The notes: generated by a model from the sequence alone, not told the origin. A stretch of DNA of 12,165 bases from Clostridiales bacterium (GCA_003541445.1 DPMO01000155.1:1-12165), one strand, 5' to 3'; positions 1-7,450 are shown, numbered from the stretch's first letter. Made by a program: numbers and translations.

Positions 1-816
1 GCCGGGGCCGCGGGCGGTGCCGGCGGAGGCACAGCGGCTGGCGGCACGTCAGGGTTCATCCAGGCTGTGGCCTACTCGGTCTATCTCTTCATCGGTTTCG
101 AGTGGGTCACGCCTCTGGCCGAGGAGACGGCCGACATCAGGGTCCTGCCGCGGGCCATGCCCATCGCCGTGGCCCTCCTGGCCTTGAGCTACGCCCTCTG
201 GACCACGGTGATGGTCACCTTCGTCCCCCTGGCGGAGCTGGCCGGAAGCGCGACCCCGCACCTTCTCTTCGCCGAGGCCCTGGCCGGCCCGACCGGCCTC
301 CTCATCGTGGGGGTCGTGTCGGCCCTGGCCACCTTCACCTCGTTCAACGCCGGGATGATGGGCAACTCCCGCCTCGTGTACGGGATGGCCCGGGAGGGGG
401 TCCTGCCCCGGGCCCTGTCCAGGATACACCTGACCTACTTCACCCCCTGGGCGGCCCTGTCGTTCATGTTCGCCGTCGAACTCGTCCTGGCTCTGGTGCT
501 GGCGGTGACCGGGGCCTTCACCATCGCCATCCTCATGGCGGCCATCATCGAGTGTGTCATCTACTGTCTCGTGGCCTTGGTCGTTCTGAAGCTTCGCCGG
601 ACCCGCCCCGAGGCGGAGCGGCCCTACCGGGCGCCGGGGGGCCTCACGGCCCCGGTGCTGACGGCCGTGGTCTTCGGCCTGCTGGCCCTGGCCGTGCTCC
701 TGCCGCCCTCGCCGGTCCTGGTCGGGCCCATGTTCCTCCTGGCCCTTGGCCTGGCCTACGCCTACGCCCGCTTCGCCCTGCCCTGGATGAGGGAGGCGGC
801 GGGGAGGAGGAAGTAG
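1..816 (+). CDS. APC-superfamily amino acid permease, C-terminal part (5' end outside window)
   Basis: The frame is open from the first base, so the start lies upstream; 271 residues remain. It is an integral membrane transporter fragment, probably moving an amino acid or related amine with protons or sodium. About seven hydrophobic segments are visible. The first carries GFEWVTPLAEE, matching the 'GFE...AEE' signature of APC helix 6. Further segments lie near residues 49-70, 98-118, 150-170, 175-198 and 215-258. The stretch GMMGNSRLVYGMAREGVLP is the typical APC loop after helix 8 ('G..R..yamardG.lP'). The tail is short and basic (AGRRK). It ends 61 bp before the next gene on the same strand, so co-transcription is possible, though a weak 5-bp hairpin (831-845) sits in the gap. 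Family is confident; substrate cannot be told without the N-terminal half. Confidence 0.88.
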   Translation, partial: AGAAGGAGGGTAAGGTSGFIQAVAYSVYLFIGFEWVTPLAEETADIRVLPRAMPIAVALLALSYALWTTVMVTFVPLAELAGSATPHLLFAEALAGPTGLLIVGVVSALATFTSFNAGMMGNSRLVYGMAREGVLPRALSRIHLTYFTPWAALSFMFAVELVLALVLAVTGAFTIAILMAAIIECVIYCLVALVVLKLRRTRPEAERPYRAPGGLTAPVLTAVVFGLLALAVLLPPSPVLVGPMFLLALGLAYAYARFALPWMREAAGRRK

Positions 817-862
817 GCGGCGCAGGAGTCGCCCGTCTCCCGGGCAAACCTATGAGGGACAC

Positions 863-868
863 GGGAGG
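863..868 (+). promoter_or_regulatory. Shine-Dalgarno site fixing the TTG start of the PrmA-MtaB gene
   Basis: GGGAGG lies 9 nt before the TTG at 878. The residues right after that TTG (RWVELKVTVSAE) match the usual PrmA N-terminus, which supports TTG over the nearby out-of-frame ATG at 852. Confidence 0.7.
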
Positions 869-877
869 CGGGGGTCT

Positions 878-3439
878 TTGGGCCGCAGTGAGCGCTGGGT
901 CGAGCTCAAGGTGACGGTCTCGGCCGAGTCGGCCGACGCCGTGGCCGAGCGGCTTGTCGGGCTGGGCGCCGGCGGGTGCGCCGTGAAGGAGGAAGAGGAC
1001 GGTCGGGTCCGGACTCTCACGGCCTACTTCCCTGCCGACGACCGGGCCGGGGAAAGGCTCAAGGACCTCCGGGCCTTCCTCGAGCGGCTGCCGGACTGGG
1101 GCCTCGACCCCGGACCGGGGGACATGACCGCCCGTCCGGTGGAGGAAGCCGAGTGGCGCGACCAGTGGAAGGCCTATTTCCGCCCCCGGCGGGTCGGCCG
1201 CCGCTTCGTCGTCCATCCGCCCTGGGAGAAGCCCGGGGCCGACCTTCTCCGCCCTGTCCCCGGCCGGACCGCGGCCGGACCCGTCGTGACGCTGGAGATA
1301 GACCCCACCCGGGCCTTCGGAACAGGCACCCATCCGACCACGGTGGGGGCCCTCGAACTCCTGGAGAGGGCGGCCGGGATGCTCCGGGAAGCGGGCCGCG
1401 GCCAGGAGCCGGACAGCCTGGAGGCCCTCGACCTCGGCACGGGCAGCGGCATCCTGGCCATCGCCGCCGCCCGCGTCGGCTTCTCCCGGGTGACGGCTGT
1501 GGACTGCGACCCGGCGGCCGTCGAGGCCGCCCGGGAGAACGTGCGGCGCAACGGTGTCGACGCTGTGGTCGAAGTGGTCGAGGGAGACGCTCTGGCCGTG
1601 GCCGGGCGGCTCGCGGCGGACGGCGCCCCGCGCCGTGTCCACCTGGTCCTGGCCAACATCACCACGGACACGGCCGCCGCTCTGGCCGCCCCGGTGGCGA
1701 GCCTTCTGGCGGAGGGAGGGTTCTTCGTCTGCTCGGGGGTCTCCAGCGGCGAGGGCGCCCGGCGGGTTCTCGGTCTCGCCCGCCGGGCGGGGCTTGTCGA
1801 GGTGGAGCGCCGTGCGGCCGAGGGCTGGACGTCCTTTCTCTTCCGGAAGGGTCGGTCTGCCGAGAGCCGGCGGACCCCCTCGGCGGAGACCCACGGGTCG
1901 CCCACCCGCGAGGGTGCCCGTGAGCCGGCGGTCGAGACCTGCCCACCGCCCGCCACCCGCGCCTGCCCGCCCGCAGGTGCGGGCGCCCCGACCACACCGC
2001 CGGGGAGACGCCGCAGGCGCCCCACGGCCCTTTTCCACACCCTGGGCTGCAAGGCCAACCTCTACGATACGGCGGTGATGATGGAGGCCCTCCGGGCGGC
2101 CGGCTGGCGGGTCATCGCTCCTGACCAGGAGAGAGCCCTCGCGGGGGACGTGGACCTCGTCGTCGTCAACTCCTGCGCGGTGACCGCCAGGGCCGAGGCC
2201 AAAACGCGCCAGCTCACCCGGAAGCTCAGGCGCGAGCACCCGGGGGCCGTGGTGGCCCTGGTCGGCTGCTACCCGCAGGTGGACCGCGAGGGCGCCGCCC
2301 GGAGGACGGGGGCCGACCTGATCCTGGGGACGGAGGAGCGGGCCCGCCTGCCCGAGCTGGCGGCCGAGAGGGTGGGCGGCCGGGTCGGGAGGGCCGGCCA
2401 GGATGAGGCCGGCGTCTGCCCGGCGGCCGCAGCCCGAGAGACGAGGGCTCCGGAGCCCCGGGTCGCCGGGGTCGCCCCCGGGGCCTTCGCCGGTGAACGC
2501 ACGCGGGCCACGGTGAAGGTCCAGGACGGTTGCGAGCAGTTCTGCACCTACTGCATCATCCCCTACGCCCGGGGCCCGAGCCGAAGCCGCCCGGCCGAAG
2601 AGGTCCTCCGGGAGGTCGGCGAGCTTGTCGCGGCCGGGTTCAAGGAGGTGGTCCTGACTGGCATCCACCTCGGGGCCTGGGGGCTCGACCAGAAGGGCCC
2701 CGAAGGCGGGTCCCGGCTGGCCGACCTCGTGCGCCGGGTCGCCTCCGTGCCCGGCCTGGCTCGGGTGAGGCTCAGCTCCATCGAGCCCCTGGAGGTGACC
2801 GACGAGCTCATAGAGCTCATGGCCACCGACCCGCGGGTCTGCCGGCACCTCCACGTGCCCCTGCAGAGCGGGTCTGACGCCGTCCTGGAGAAGATGAACC
2901 GCCACTACACGGCAGAGCAGTACCTGGCCATGGTCGAGCGCGTCCGGGCCAGGGTGCCCGAGGTGGGTCTGACCACCGACGTCATGGTCGGCTTCCCGGG
3001 AGAGACGGATGACGACTTCGAGGCCACGCTGGACGTGGTCAGGAGGGCCCGCTTCTCGCGCCTCCACGTCTTCCGCTTCTCGCGGCGCCCGGGCACCCCG
3101 GCCGCCGACATGCCCGGTCAGGTTGCCCCGGCGGTCAAGAAGGCCAGGAGCGCCAGGCTCATCAGGCTGGGCCGGCGCCTGGCCCGGGAGTTCCACGAGA
3201 GCCTGCTGGGGATGGTCTTAGAGGTCTTGGTCGAGCATGTGGGTCCCGAGGCGGGAGAGAGTGCCCATGGGCGGGCGGGCCGGGGGCGGGCTCGCCTGGA
3301 GCAGGTTCTTTGTGCCGAGGGCTTGACCGACAACTACGTTCGGGTGTCCTTCCCGTCCGGCGGTGCCGAACCGAACGACCTCGTCCCGGTTCTCCTGGAG
3401 CGGGCCGAAAGCGAAGGGGTCGTGGGCCGGAGGAAGTAG
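878..3439 (+). CDS. prmA/mtaB: PrmA-MtaB fusion: ribosomal protein L11 methyltransferase joined to tRNA t6A37 methylthiotransferase
   Basis: This is one 853-codon frame holding two complete translation-modifying enzymes. Residues 1-324 are PrmA, which trimethylates ribosomal protein L11 using SAM. Visible marks are the N-terminal RWVELKV, FGTGTHPTT (147-155), SAM motif I LDLGTGSG (184-191) and LANI around N260. Residues 325-382 form a Pro/Arg/Thr/Ala-rich linker. Residues 383-853 are MtaB, which makes ms2t6A37 in tRNAs reading ANN codons. Its three methylthiotransferase cysteines are C391 (TLGCKAN), C433 (NSCAVT) and C464 (GCYPQ). The radical SAM cysteines C552, C556 and C559 lie in CEQFCTYC, and a TRAM-like RNA-binding domain sits near 775-845. 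No in-frame ATG, GTG or TTG occurs between the end of PrmA and the conserved MtaB core, so separate canonical initiation is unlikely. RsmE, normally between these genes in Bacillota, is absent. Identity of both halves is near certain; the fusion being real depends on the assembly. Confidence 0.93.
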   Translation: MGRSERWVELKVTVSAESADAVAERLVGLGAGGCAVKEEEDGRVRTLTAYFPADDRAGERLKDLRAFLERLPDWGLDPGPGDMTARPVEEAEWRDQWKAYFRPRRVGRRFVVHPPWEKPGADLLRPVPGRTAAGPVVTLEIDPTRAFGTGTHPTTVGALELLERAAGMLREAGRGQEPDSLEALDLGTGSGILAIAAARVGFSRVTAVDCDPAAVEAARENVRRNGVDAVVEVVEGDALAVAGRLAADGAPRRVHLVLANITTDTAAALAAPVASLLAEGGFFVCSGVSSGEGARRVLGLARRAGLVEVERRAAEGWTSFLFRKGRSAESRRTPSAETHGSPTREGAREPAVETCPPPATRACPPAGAGAPTTPPGRRRRRPTALFHTLGCKANLYDTAVMMEALRAAGWRVIAPDQERALAGDVDLVVVNSCAVTARAEAKTRQLTRKLRREHPGAVVALVGCYPQVDREGAARRTGADLILGTEERARLPELAAERVGGRVGRAGQDEAGVCPAAAARETRAPEPRVAGVAPGAFAGERTRATVKVQDGCEQFCTYCIIPYARGPSRSRPAEEVLREVGELVAAGFKEVVLTGIHLGAWGLDQKGPEGGSRLADLVRRVASVPGLARVRLSSIEPLEVTDELIELMATDPRVCRHLHVPLQSGSDAVLEKMNRHYTAEQYLAMVERVRARVPEVGLTTDVMVGFPGETDDDFEATLDVVRRARFSRLHVFRFSRRPGTPAADMPGQVAPAVKKARSARLIRLGRRLAREFHESLLGMVLEVLVEHVGPEAGESAHGRAGRGRARLEQVLCAEGLTDNYVRVSFPSGGAEPNDLVPVLLERAESEGVVGRRK

Positions 3440-3444
3440 TTCCA

Positions 3445-3463
3445 GGCCCTCCGCCCGAGGGCC
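3445..3463 (+). terminator. GC-rich hairpin after PrmA-MtaB, terminator-like but without a U tract
   Basis: Perfect 7-bp inverted repeat GGCCCTC / GAGGGCC with a 5-nt loop, starting 6 nt after the stop codon. A second, weaker hairpin (TCGGG / CCCGA, 3494-3506) is followed by a pyrimidine-rich stretch. The region separates two convergent genes, so either hairpin could end transcription. No run of T follows the first. Confidence 0.4.
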
Positions 3464-3524
3464 CTGCGGACAGGGAAACCCGCCTCCTCTATCTCGGGTC
3501 TCCCGATCTGTTCACTTCTCCATC

Positions 3525-3547
3525 CCACCCGGCGGTCAGGCGGGTGG
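3525..3547. terminator. Inverted repeat overlapping the stop of the M1-like gene
   Basis: 7-bp arms CCACCCG (3525-3531) and CGGGTGG (3541-3547) with a 9-nt loop that contains the stop codon of the minus-strand peptidase. It could help end transcription from either side. There is no T run on either strand, so the role is a guess. Confidence 0.25.
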
Positions 3548-4623
3548 CCGGTCGAGGTAGGAAGAGAAGAACTCGCGAAGGTCGACGCCGGCGGTCAGGC
3601 AGGCCTCCCGGACGAAGTCCTCACCCCGGACGGTGTGCCCGGCGTGGCGGGCGGTGAACTCCCCGAGAATCCTGGCCATCAGCGGGTCGCCGACCTTCTC
3701 TCGGAGCTCCGCCAGCATCAGGGCCCCCCGCCGGCGGGCCAGGGCGTCCATCTCCGGATGGGCGGTGCTCACCTCTCGCATCGGCCTCGGGTCGGAGGCG
3801 CCGGCCACCGCCTCGGCGTAGCGCCGGAGGCGGTCGCGGTAGGCCTCCCGACCCAGCTCGGCCTCGATGAACACCAGGCGGGCGAACTCGGCGAAGGCCT
3901 CGCTCATCCAAGGCTCACCCATCATGTCCGAGAGGACCCCCGAACCGTACCAGAGGTGTCCCATCTCGTGGGCCAGAAAGGCAGTCACCTCCGTGGCCCT
4001 GTCGGGGTCGCGCAGGCCGGATGACAGGGGCCGGGGGGCCACGATGAGGTTCGGCCGGGAGTACCCGCCCCAGTTGGACCGCGGCGGGACGGCCACGGCA
4101 AGGCGGGGGGGCCTGCGCGAGCCGGGTCCGCCCGCGGAGCGGGCGTCGATGTTGCGAGTCACGGTGTCGAGCGGGCCGAACCACTTCTCCAGTACGGGCA
4201 GCACCCGCGCGCTCGCCTCCAGGAAGGCCTCGGCGATATCGTAGTCGTCGAGATGTAGGTACGCGGGGAGTCGGCGTGCCCCGCCGCGGAAATCTGGGCC
4301 TCTGTCACCGAGAGTCGGAACTCGAAGGGTTCCAGGCCAGGCGAGAACAGGGGATACCAGAGATTGTAGAAGGCCAGCTCGCAGTTTTCCGGAGAGAGCC
4401 AGGCCCGCGGGAAGCGGCCCCGGGAGGAGAAGCGCAGGACCCCGTTGATGCCGGTCTTCCTGCCCGTGCCGGCCGGGCCCCGCCCGTCGGGAGGCTCCAG
4501 CCGGAGCAGGGCCTCTTCCCGGGACAGCTGGCCGGGAGCCTCGAGGGTGAGGTTGGGGCTGAGAAGGAAGCGCACCGGGCCGGCGAGGAACTCACATCCT
4601 GCGTCAAACGGGGAGATGGACAA
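3536..4623 (-). pseudogene. M1-like (gluzincin) zinc metallopeptidase, interrupted by a one-base frameshift
   Basis: Two minus-strand frames make one gene when a single base is restored. The upstream part (4623 to about 4266) reads through FYNLWYPLFSPGLEPFEFRL, typical of the sheet domain before M1 catalytic domains. The downstream part holds HEMGH, exactly 18 residues, then E, the HExxH-X18-E zinc motif of family M1 (H 3970-3968, second E 3901-3899). Adding one C to the C-run at 4268-4265 gives the smooth junction HADSPAYLHLDDYDIAEAF and a 362-residue protein with zinc ligands near 219, 223 and 242. The exopeptidase GxMEN motif appears as GGYSRPN, and the position of the catalytic tyrosine before GALM holds arginine. 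The proposed start is TTG 4623; GTG 4575 is an alternative, and a stop at 4648-4650 blocks extension. The N-terminal domain looks short for M1. No signal peptide is seen. It is either a decaying gene or a good gene with a sequencing error. Confidence 0.75.
4265..4268 (-). other. Frameshift site: one base missing in a G/C run
   Basis: The run is four G on the plus strand (four C in the sense of the gene). Five would join the two halves as DSP-AYLHLDDYD without any loss of residues. The shift is of -1 type. It could be a true mutation or a homopolymer miscall. Confidence 0.7.
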
Positions 4624-4625
4624 GA

Positions 4626-5513
4626 ATGCGGTTCGCCCTCGGCTTTCTCAGGCTCGTCGGCAAGTTGGTGCTGGCCCTCGTCGCTCTCGTGCTCATCGTG
4701 GCCGCCGTGTTCGCCGTCAGATACCGGGTCTGGGACCCCGACCCCCTGGACCACCTCTACGCCGGCGCCGACGGGGTGCTCGTCCTGGGCCACAGGGGCG
4801 CACCGGAGGTGGCCCCCGAGAACACCATCCCCTCATTCCTGGCCGCCCTGGCGCTGGGAGCCGACGGGGTGGAACTCGATGTCGTCATGACGGCAGACGG
4901 TGAGCTCGTGGTCATCCACGACTTCGAGGTCGACCGGGTGACCGACGGCACGGGTGACGTCCGGGAGATGAGCCTCGAAGAGGTCAAGGCCCTCGACGCC
5001 GGGAGCTGGTTCTCCGAGGCCCACGCCGGCACCCGCATTCCGACCCTGGGCGAGGTCTTCGACGCCCTGCCTCCGGACGTGCCGGTGAACATCGAGATCA
5101 AGAGCGTCTCCCTCGGAACCGACGGCATCGAGAAGGTCCTGGCCGCTTTCGTGGCCGAGCGCGACCTCTACGACCGCATCGTGGTCTCTTCCTTCAACCC
5201 CATCACCCTCTGGCGGGTCAAGCGGGCCGACGCGGACATCCCGACGGCCCTGCTCTACGCTCCCGACCTGCCCACCTACCTGGCCGAAGGCTGGGGCATC
5301 CCCATCGTCCTGCCCGACGCCCTGCACCCAGAGAAGAGCATGGTCGACGCCGCCTACGTGGAGGAGACCCACAGGCGCGGCCAGCGGGTGAACGTCTGGA
5401 CGGTGAACGACCCCGCCGAGATGGAGCGGCTCATCGAACTCGGTGTGGACGGTATCATCACCGACCGCCCGGACCTCCTGAGGGATGTTCTGGCCGAGAC
5501 AGGTGGGAAGTAG
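4626..5513 (+). CDS. Membrane-anchored glycerophosphodiester phosphodiesterase (GDPD family)
   Basis: The 295-residue protein hydrolyses glycerophosphodiesters to an alcohol plus glycerol 3-phosphate, probably on the outer face of the membrane. Residues 8-32 form one hydrophobic helix after a short basic start, a signal anchor or uncleaved signal. The GDPD barrel follows with all key residues: H56-R57-G58, P64-E65-N66-T67, E83 and D85 (VELDVVM), H98-D99 (VIHDFEVDR), and E157/K159 (NIEIKS). The end reads VNVWTVNDPAEMERLIELGVDGIITDRPDLL, the normal UgpQ-type finish. Length is normal. ATG 4626 has GGAG at 4612-4615, 10 nt upstream, and the helix begins at once, so the start looks right. The divergent peptidase frame begins 2 bp away. 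The substrate is unproven; related proteins act on phospholipid or teichoic acid breakdown products. Confidence 0.93.
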   Translation: MRFALGFLRLVGKLVLALVALVLIVAAVFAVRYRVWDPDPLDHLYAGADGVLVLGHRGAPEVAPENTIPSFLAALALGADGVELDVVMTADGELVVIHDFEVDRVTDGTGDVREMSLEEVKALDAGSWFSEAHAGTRIPTLGEVFDALPPDVPVNIEIKSVSLGTDGIEKVLAAFVAERDLYDRIVVSSFNPITLWRVKRADADIPTALLYAPDLPTYLAEGWGIPIVLPDALHPEKSMVDAAYVEETHRRGQRVNVWTVNDPAEMERLIELGVDGIITDRPDLLRDVLAETGGK

Positions 5514-5691
5514 GGTCAGGCGGACCAGTGCCGGCCGGGGCCGCGACCGGCGCTCGGACGGCCCGAGTCCAGCCCGGGGTTGTGTGCCCGAGTCGGAGGC
5601 CGTTTCGACCGGCAGGAACCGCTGCGGTTTCGTGAGAAGTCTGAAACTACGGCGGTGTTCCGCATCACGCAGCAGGGCCCGGCGCGGCTGT

Positions 5692-5716
5692 CCTCGGCCG
5701 CAGGCTGAGGGGGAGG
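5692..5716 (+). promoter_or_regulatory. Hairpin abutting the Shine-Dalgarno site of the GntR gene
   Basis: CCTCGGC (5692-5698) and GCTGAGG (5704-5710) pair with one G-U wobble around a 5-nt loop. The right arm touches the ribosome site GGGAGG (5711-5716), which is itself only 3 nt from the GTG start at 5720. Such a stem could lower translation. This is seen as base pairing only; a regulatory role is inferred. Confidence 0.3.
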
Positions 5717-5719
5717 CAT

Positions 5720-6409
5720 GTGGACAACCTGTCGGTCAACAACCTGTCGGTGAAGAACTACAAGCCATTGACCGAGCTGGTTCTTGAGGAGTTGAGGAAG
5801 GCAATCTTCGAGGGCCGCCTCGAACCGGGAGAGCGGCTGCGTCAGCAGGAGCTGGCCAGGATGCTCGGGGTGAGCCGGACCCCGGTGCGTGAGGCCCTCC
5901 AGAAGCTCGAGAACGAAGGCCTTGTGGCCAACCACTCCCGCAAGGGGTTCGTCGTGAGGCGCTTCCGCCTGGAGGACATCCGGGAGACTCTCGTGGTTCG
6001 CCGTCTGCTCGAGCCCAAGGCCGTCGAGCTGGCCGTGCCGAACATCACCGAGGCCGACCTCGAAGAGGCCGAGAGAATCCAGAGGACCATGGAAAGACTC
6101 GCCGAGGAAGGACCGTACGACGAGCTCCCGGCCCTGAACAGGGAGTTCCACCACCTCATCTTCAAGGCCTGCGGCAACGAGAGACTCTTCAACCTCATCA
6201 AGTCCCTCTGGGATTCGTATCCCCGTTGCGGCTTCTCCGTCTTCAAGGCCCATTCGGGCCGGTCGTTCGAGGAGCACCGGGCCATCCTGAAGGCCATCCG
6301 CGAGCGCAACGCCGAACTGGCCGCCGAGCTGAGCGCCGAGCACCTCGAGAACTCGGTGCAGGCCCTCATCGAGCACTTCTCCACGCTTACCGACGAGGAG
6401 CAGGCCTGA
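5720..6409 (+). CDS. GntR-family transcriptional regulator, FadR/FCD subfamily
   Basis: This 229-residue DNA-binding regulator usually responds to a small carboxylic acid. Residues 15-80 form the winged helix (LVLEELRKAIFEGRLEPGERL, then QQELARMLGVSRTPVREALQKLENEGLV), the classic GntR pattern. Residues 86-215 form the all-helical FCD ligand domain. Its probable metal-binding histidines are H144 (EFHH), H186 (FEEHRAI) and H208 (SAEHLEN), while the usual preceding Asp appears to be N140. The GTG start has GGAGG only 3 nt away; an overlapping ATG at 5718 is in another frame and stops within 12 codons. The first 11 codons hold a short duplication (NLSV twice). It stands alone between GDPD and a convergent membrane gene, so its target cannot be read from context; autoregulation is common in the family. 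Confidence 0.9.
   Translation: MDNLSVNNLSVKNYKPLTELVLEELRKAIFEGRLEPGERLRQQELARMLGVSRTPVREALQKLENEGLVANHSRKGFVVRRFRLEDIRETLVVRRLLEPKAVELAVPNITEADLEEAERIQRTMERLAEEGPYDELPALNREFHHLIFKACGNERLFNLIKSLWDSYPRCGFSVFKAHSGRSFEEHRAILKAIRERNAELAAELSAEHLENSVQALIEHFSTLTDEEQA
5725..5751 (+). repeat. Two 12-bp direct repeats at the start of the GntR gene
   Basis: CAACCTGTCGGT occurs at 5725-5736 and again at 5740-5751, a 15-bp spacing that keeps the frame and duplicates NLSV. It may be a replication-slippage duplication, or two binding sites on nearly one face of the helix. No known GntR operator palindrome is seen in it. Confidence 0.6.
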
Positions 6410-6440
6410 CGAGCCGATCGGGCCCTGCCGCGACGGACGG

Positions 6441-7382
6441 TCAAGTGGGTGCACCGGCGGTGGGGGTGTCGGCGGCCGGGGTCTCGGCCTCCGCCCGCCG
6501 CCTGCGCGAGCGCGCGGCCGCCACTGCGGCCAGGACGAGGAGCAGGACGCCCACCGCGAAGGCCGCAAGGCCGGCGACCTGGAAGGCCTCGAGCACGCGG
6601 CCTGCGAGTTCCCGAACGAGGTCGTCCAGGTGGAGGGCCTCGACCGCAGGAGGGACCTCCTCCAACTCCAGCCCGGTCAGGAAGTTCAGGGCGAGGGTCC
6701 GGAGCGGGAGGGTCCCGACGGCCGTCGTCAGACCGCTGAGGACAAGGGTCGCCCCGAGCCACCTGGCGCCTCCGGGGAACCCGCCCGCGAGCGGGAAGCA
6801 GGCCAGGGCCAGCAGGAGGAGAACGGCGGCCAGGAGGGCGAGGGCGGGGTCGACGAGGGTCATGCCTCTGGCGACCTCCGGAGGAAGGTCCAGCGCGTCC
6901 GGTGGCAGGTAGTCGGCCAGGAGCACCGTGTCGGGCAGTTCCTCCTCGAGGGCCCGCTCGAGCATGCGGACCCCGTAGGGACTGCCGCCCGCCTCTTCGT
7001 ACGCGGCGACGAAAGCGGCCTTGAACTCCGTGAGGGCCACGGAGGCCTGGAGCTCTGTGTCCTGTCCCCGCAGGAAGCGGACGGTGTCGTGAAGGATTCC
7101 TTCGACCTGCCCCTGGAGCCATTCAGGACGGAGAGCCTCCCTGAGGGCGGTCTCGAGCCGGGCCCTCTCGGAGGAGGGGGCCTGCTCCAGGAAGTCAGGC
7201 GGGAGCGTCCCCATGATGACGTCGGGAAGCTTCTGGTAGACCTCGAGGTCACGCAGAGCGCCGGCGTAGAAATCAGGGTCGAGCAGGGTCAGACGCAGGG
7301 CCGGACCCGTCTGGAGTACGGTCAGTCCCAGGTACAGCATGACCGCGATGAGGAGCAACGTGATGACCTTCAGGGCTTTCAC
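6441..7382 (-). CDS. Unrecognised membrane protein, one N-terminal and three C-terminal helices
   Basis: I do not recognise this 313-residue protein. Hydrophobic helices are seen at about 5-22, 178-199, 207-225 and 268-290. Between the first and second lies a soluble stretch of about 150 residues that begins LLDPDFYAGALRDLEVYQKLPDVI and is rich in acidic and leucine residues, probably helical and outside the cell. The C-terminus is basic just after the last helix (RSRRRR) and then low-complexity (Ala/Thr/Pro), which suggests a cytoplasmic tail. The 'FY...L....VY..L' pattern near the start of the soluble part recalls uncharacterised membrane proteins of Gram-positive bacteria and Chloroflexi, from memory only. 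The GTG start at 7382 has GAGGG 10 nt upstream and a good promoter 70-100 bp upstream. It converges on the GntR gene with 31 bp between stops. Confidence 0.8.
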   Translation of the reverse strand: MKALKVITLLLIAVMLYLGLTVLQTGPALRLTLLDPDFYAGALRDLEVYQKLPDVIMGTLPPDFLEQAPSSERARLETALREALRPEWLQGQVEGILHDTVRFLRGQDTELQASVALTEFKAAFVAAYEEAGGSPYGVRMLERALEEELPDTVLLADYLPPDALDLPPEVARGMTLVDPALALLAAVLLLLALACFPLAGGFPGGARWLGATLVLSGLTTAVGTLPLRTLALNFLTGLELEEVPPAVEALHLDDLVRELAGRVLEAFQVAGLAAFAVGVLLLVLAAVAAARSRRRRAEAETPAADTPTAGAPT

Positions 7383-7450
7383 GTGCGTGTCACCCTCTTC
7401 TGTCTGTGAGGCTGAGGGCGGCTTCGGTCAAGCTGGGAGCCCGTCTCACC

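Noticed and set aside
831..845. GCCCG / CGGGC hairpin between permease and PrmA-MtaB as a terminator
   Set aside because: Only 5 bp, no T run, and chance is likely in DNA of this composition.
644..3196. An 850-codon open frame antisense to the permease and PrmA-MtaB
   Set aside because: Its translation is Gly/Pro/Arg/Ala-rich with no family motif and lies opposite a gene with clear catalytic motifs. It is an expected shadow in GC-rich DNA.
5627..5647. GTTTC / GAAAC inverted repeat with 11-nt spacer before the GntR gene, and a TGAAAC resembling an ECF -35
   Set aside because: The arms are only 5 bp, no CGTC follows at the right spacing, and the pattern does not match known FCD operators.
5842..7122. 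A 426-codon minus-strand frame across the GntR and membrane genes
   Set aside because: It opposes the GntR gene and overlaps the membrane gene in another frame; Arg/Gly/Pro-rich with no motif.
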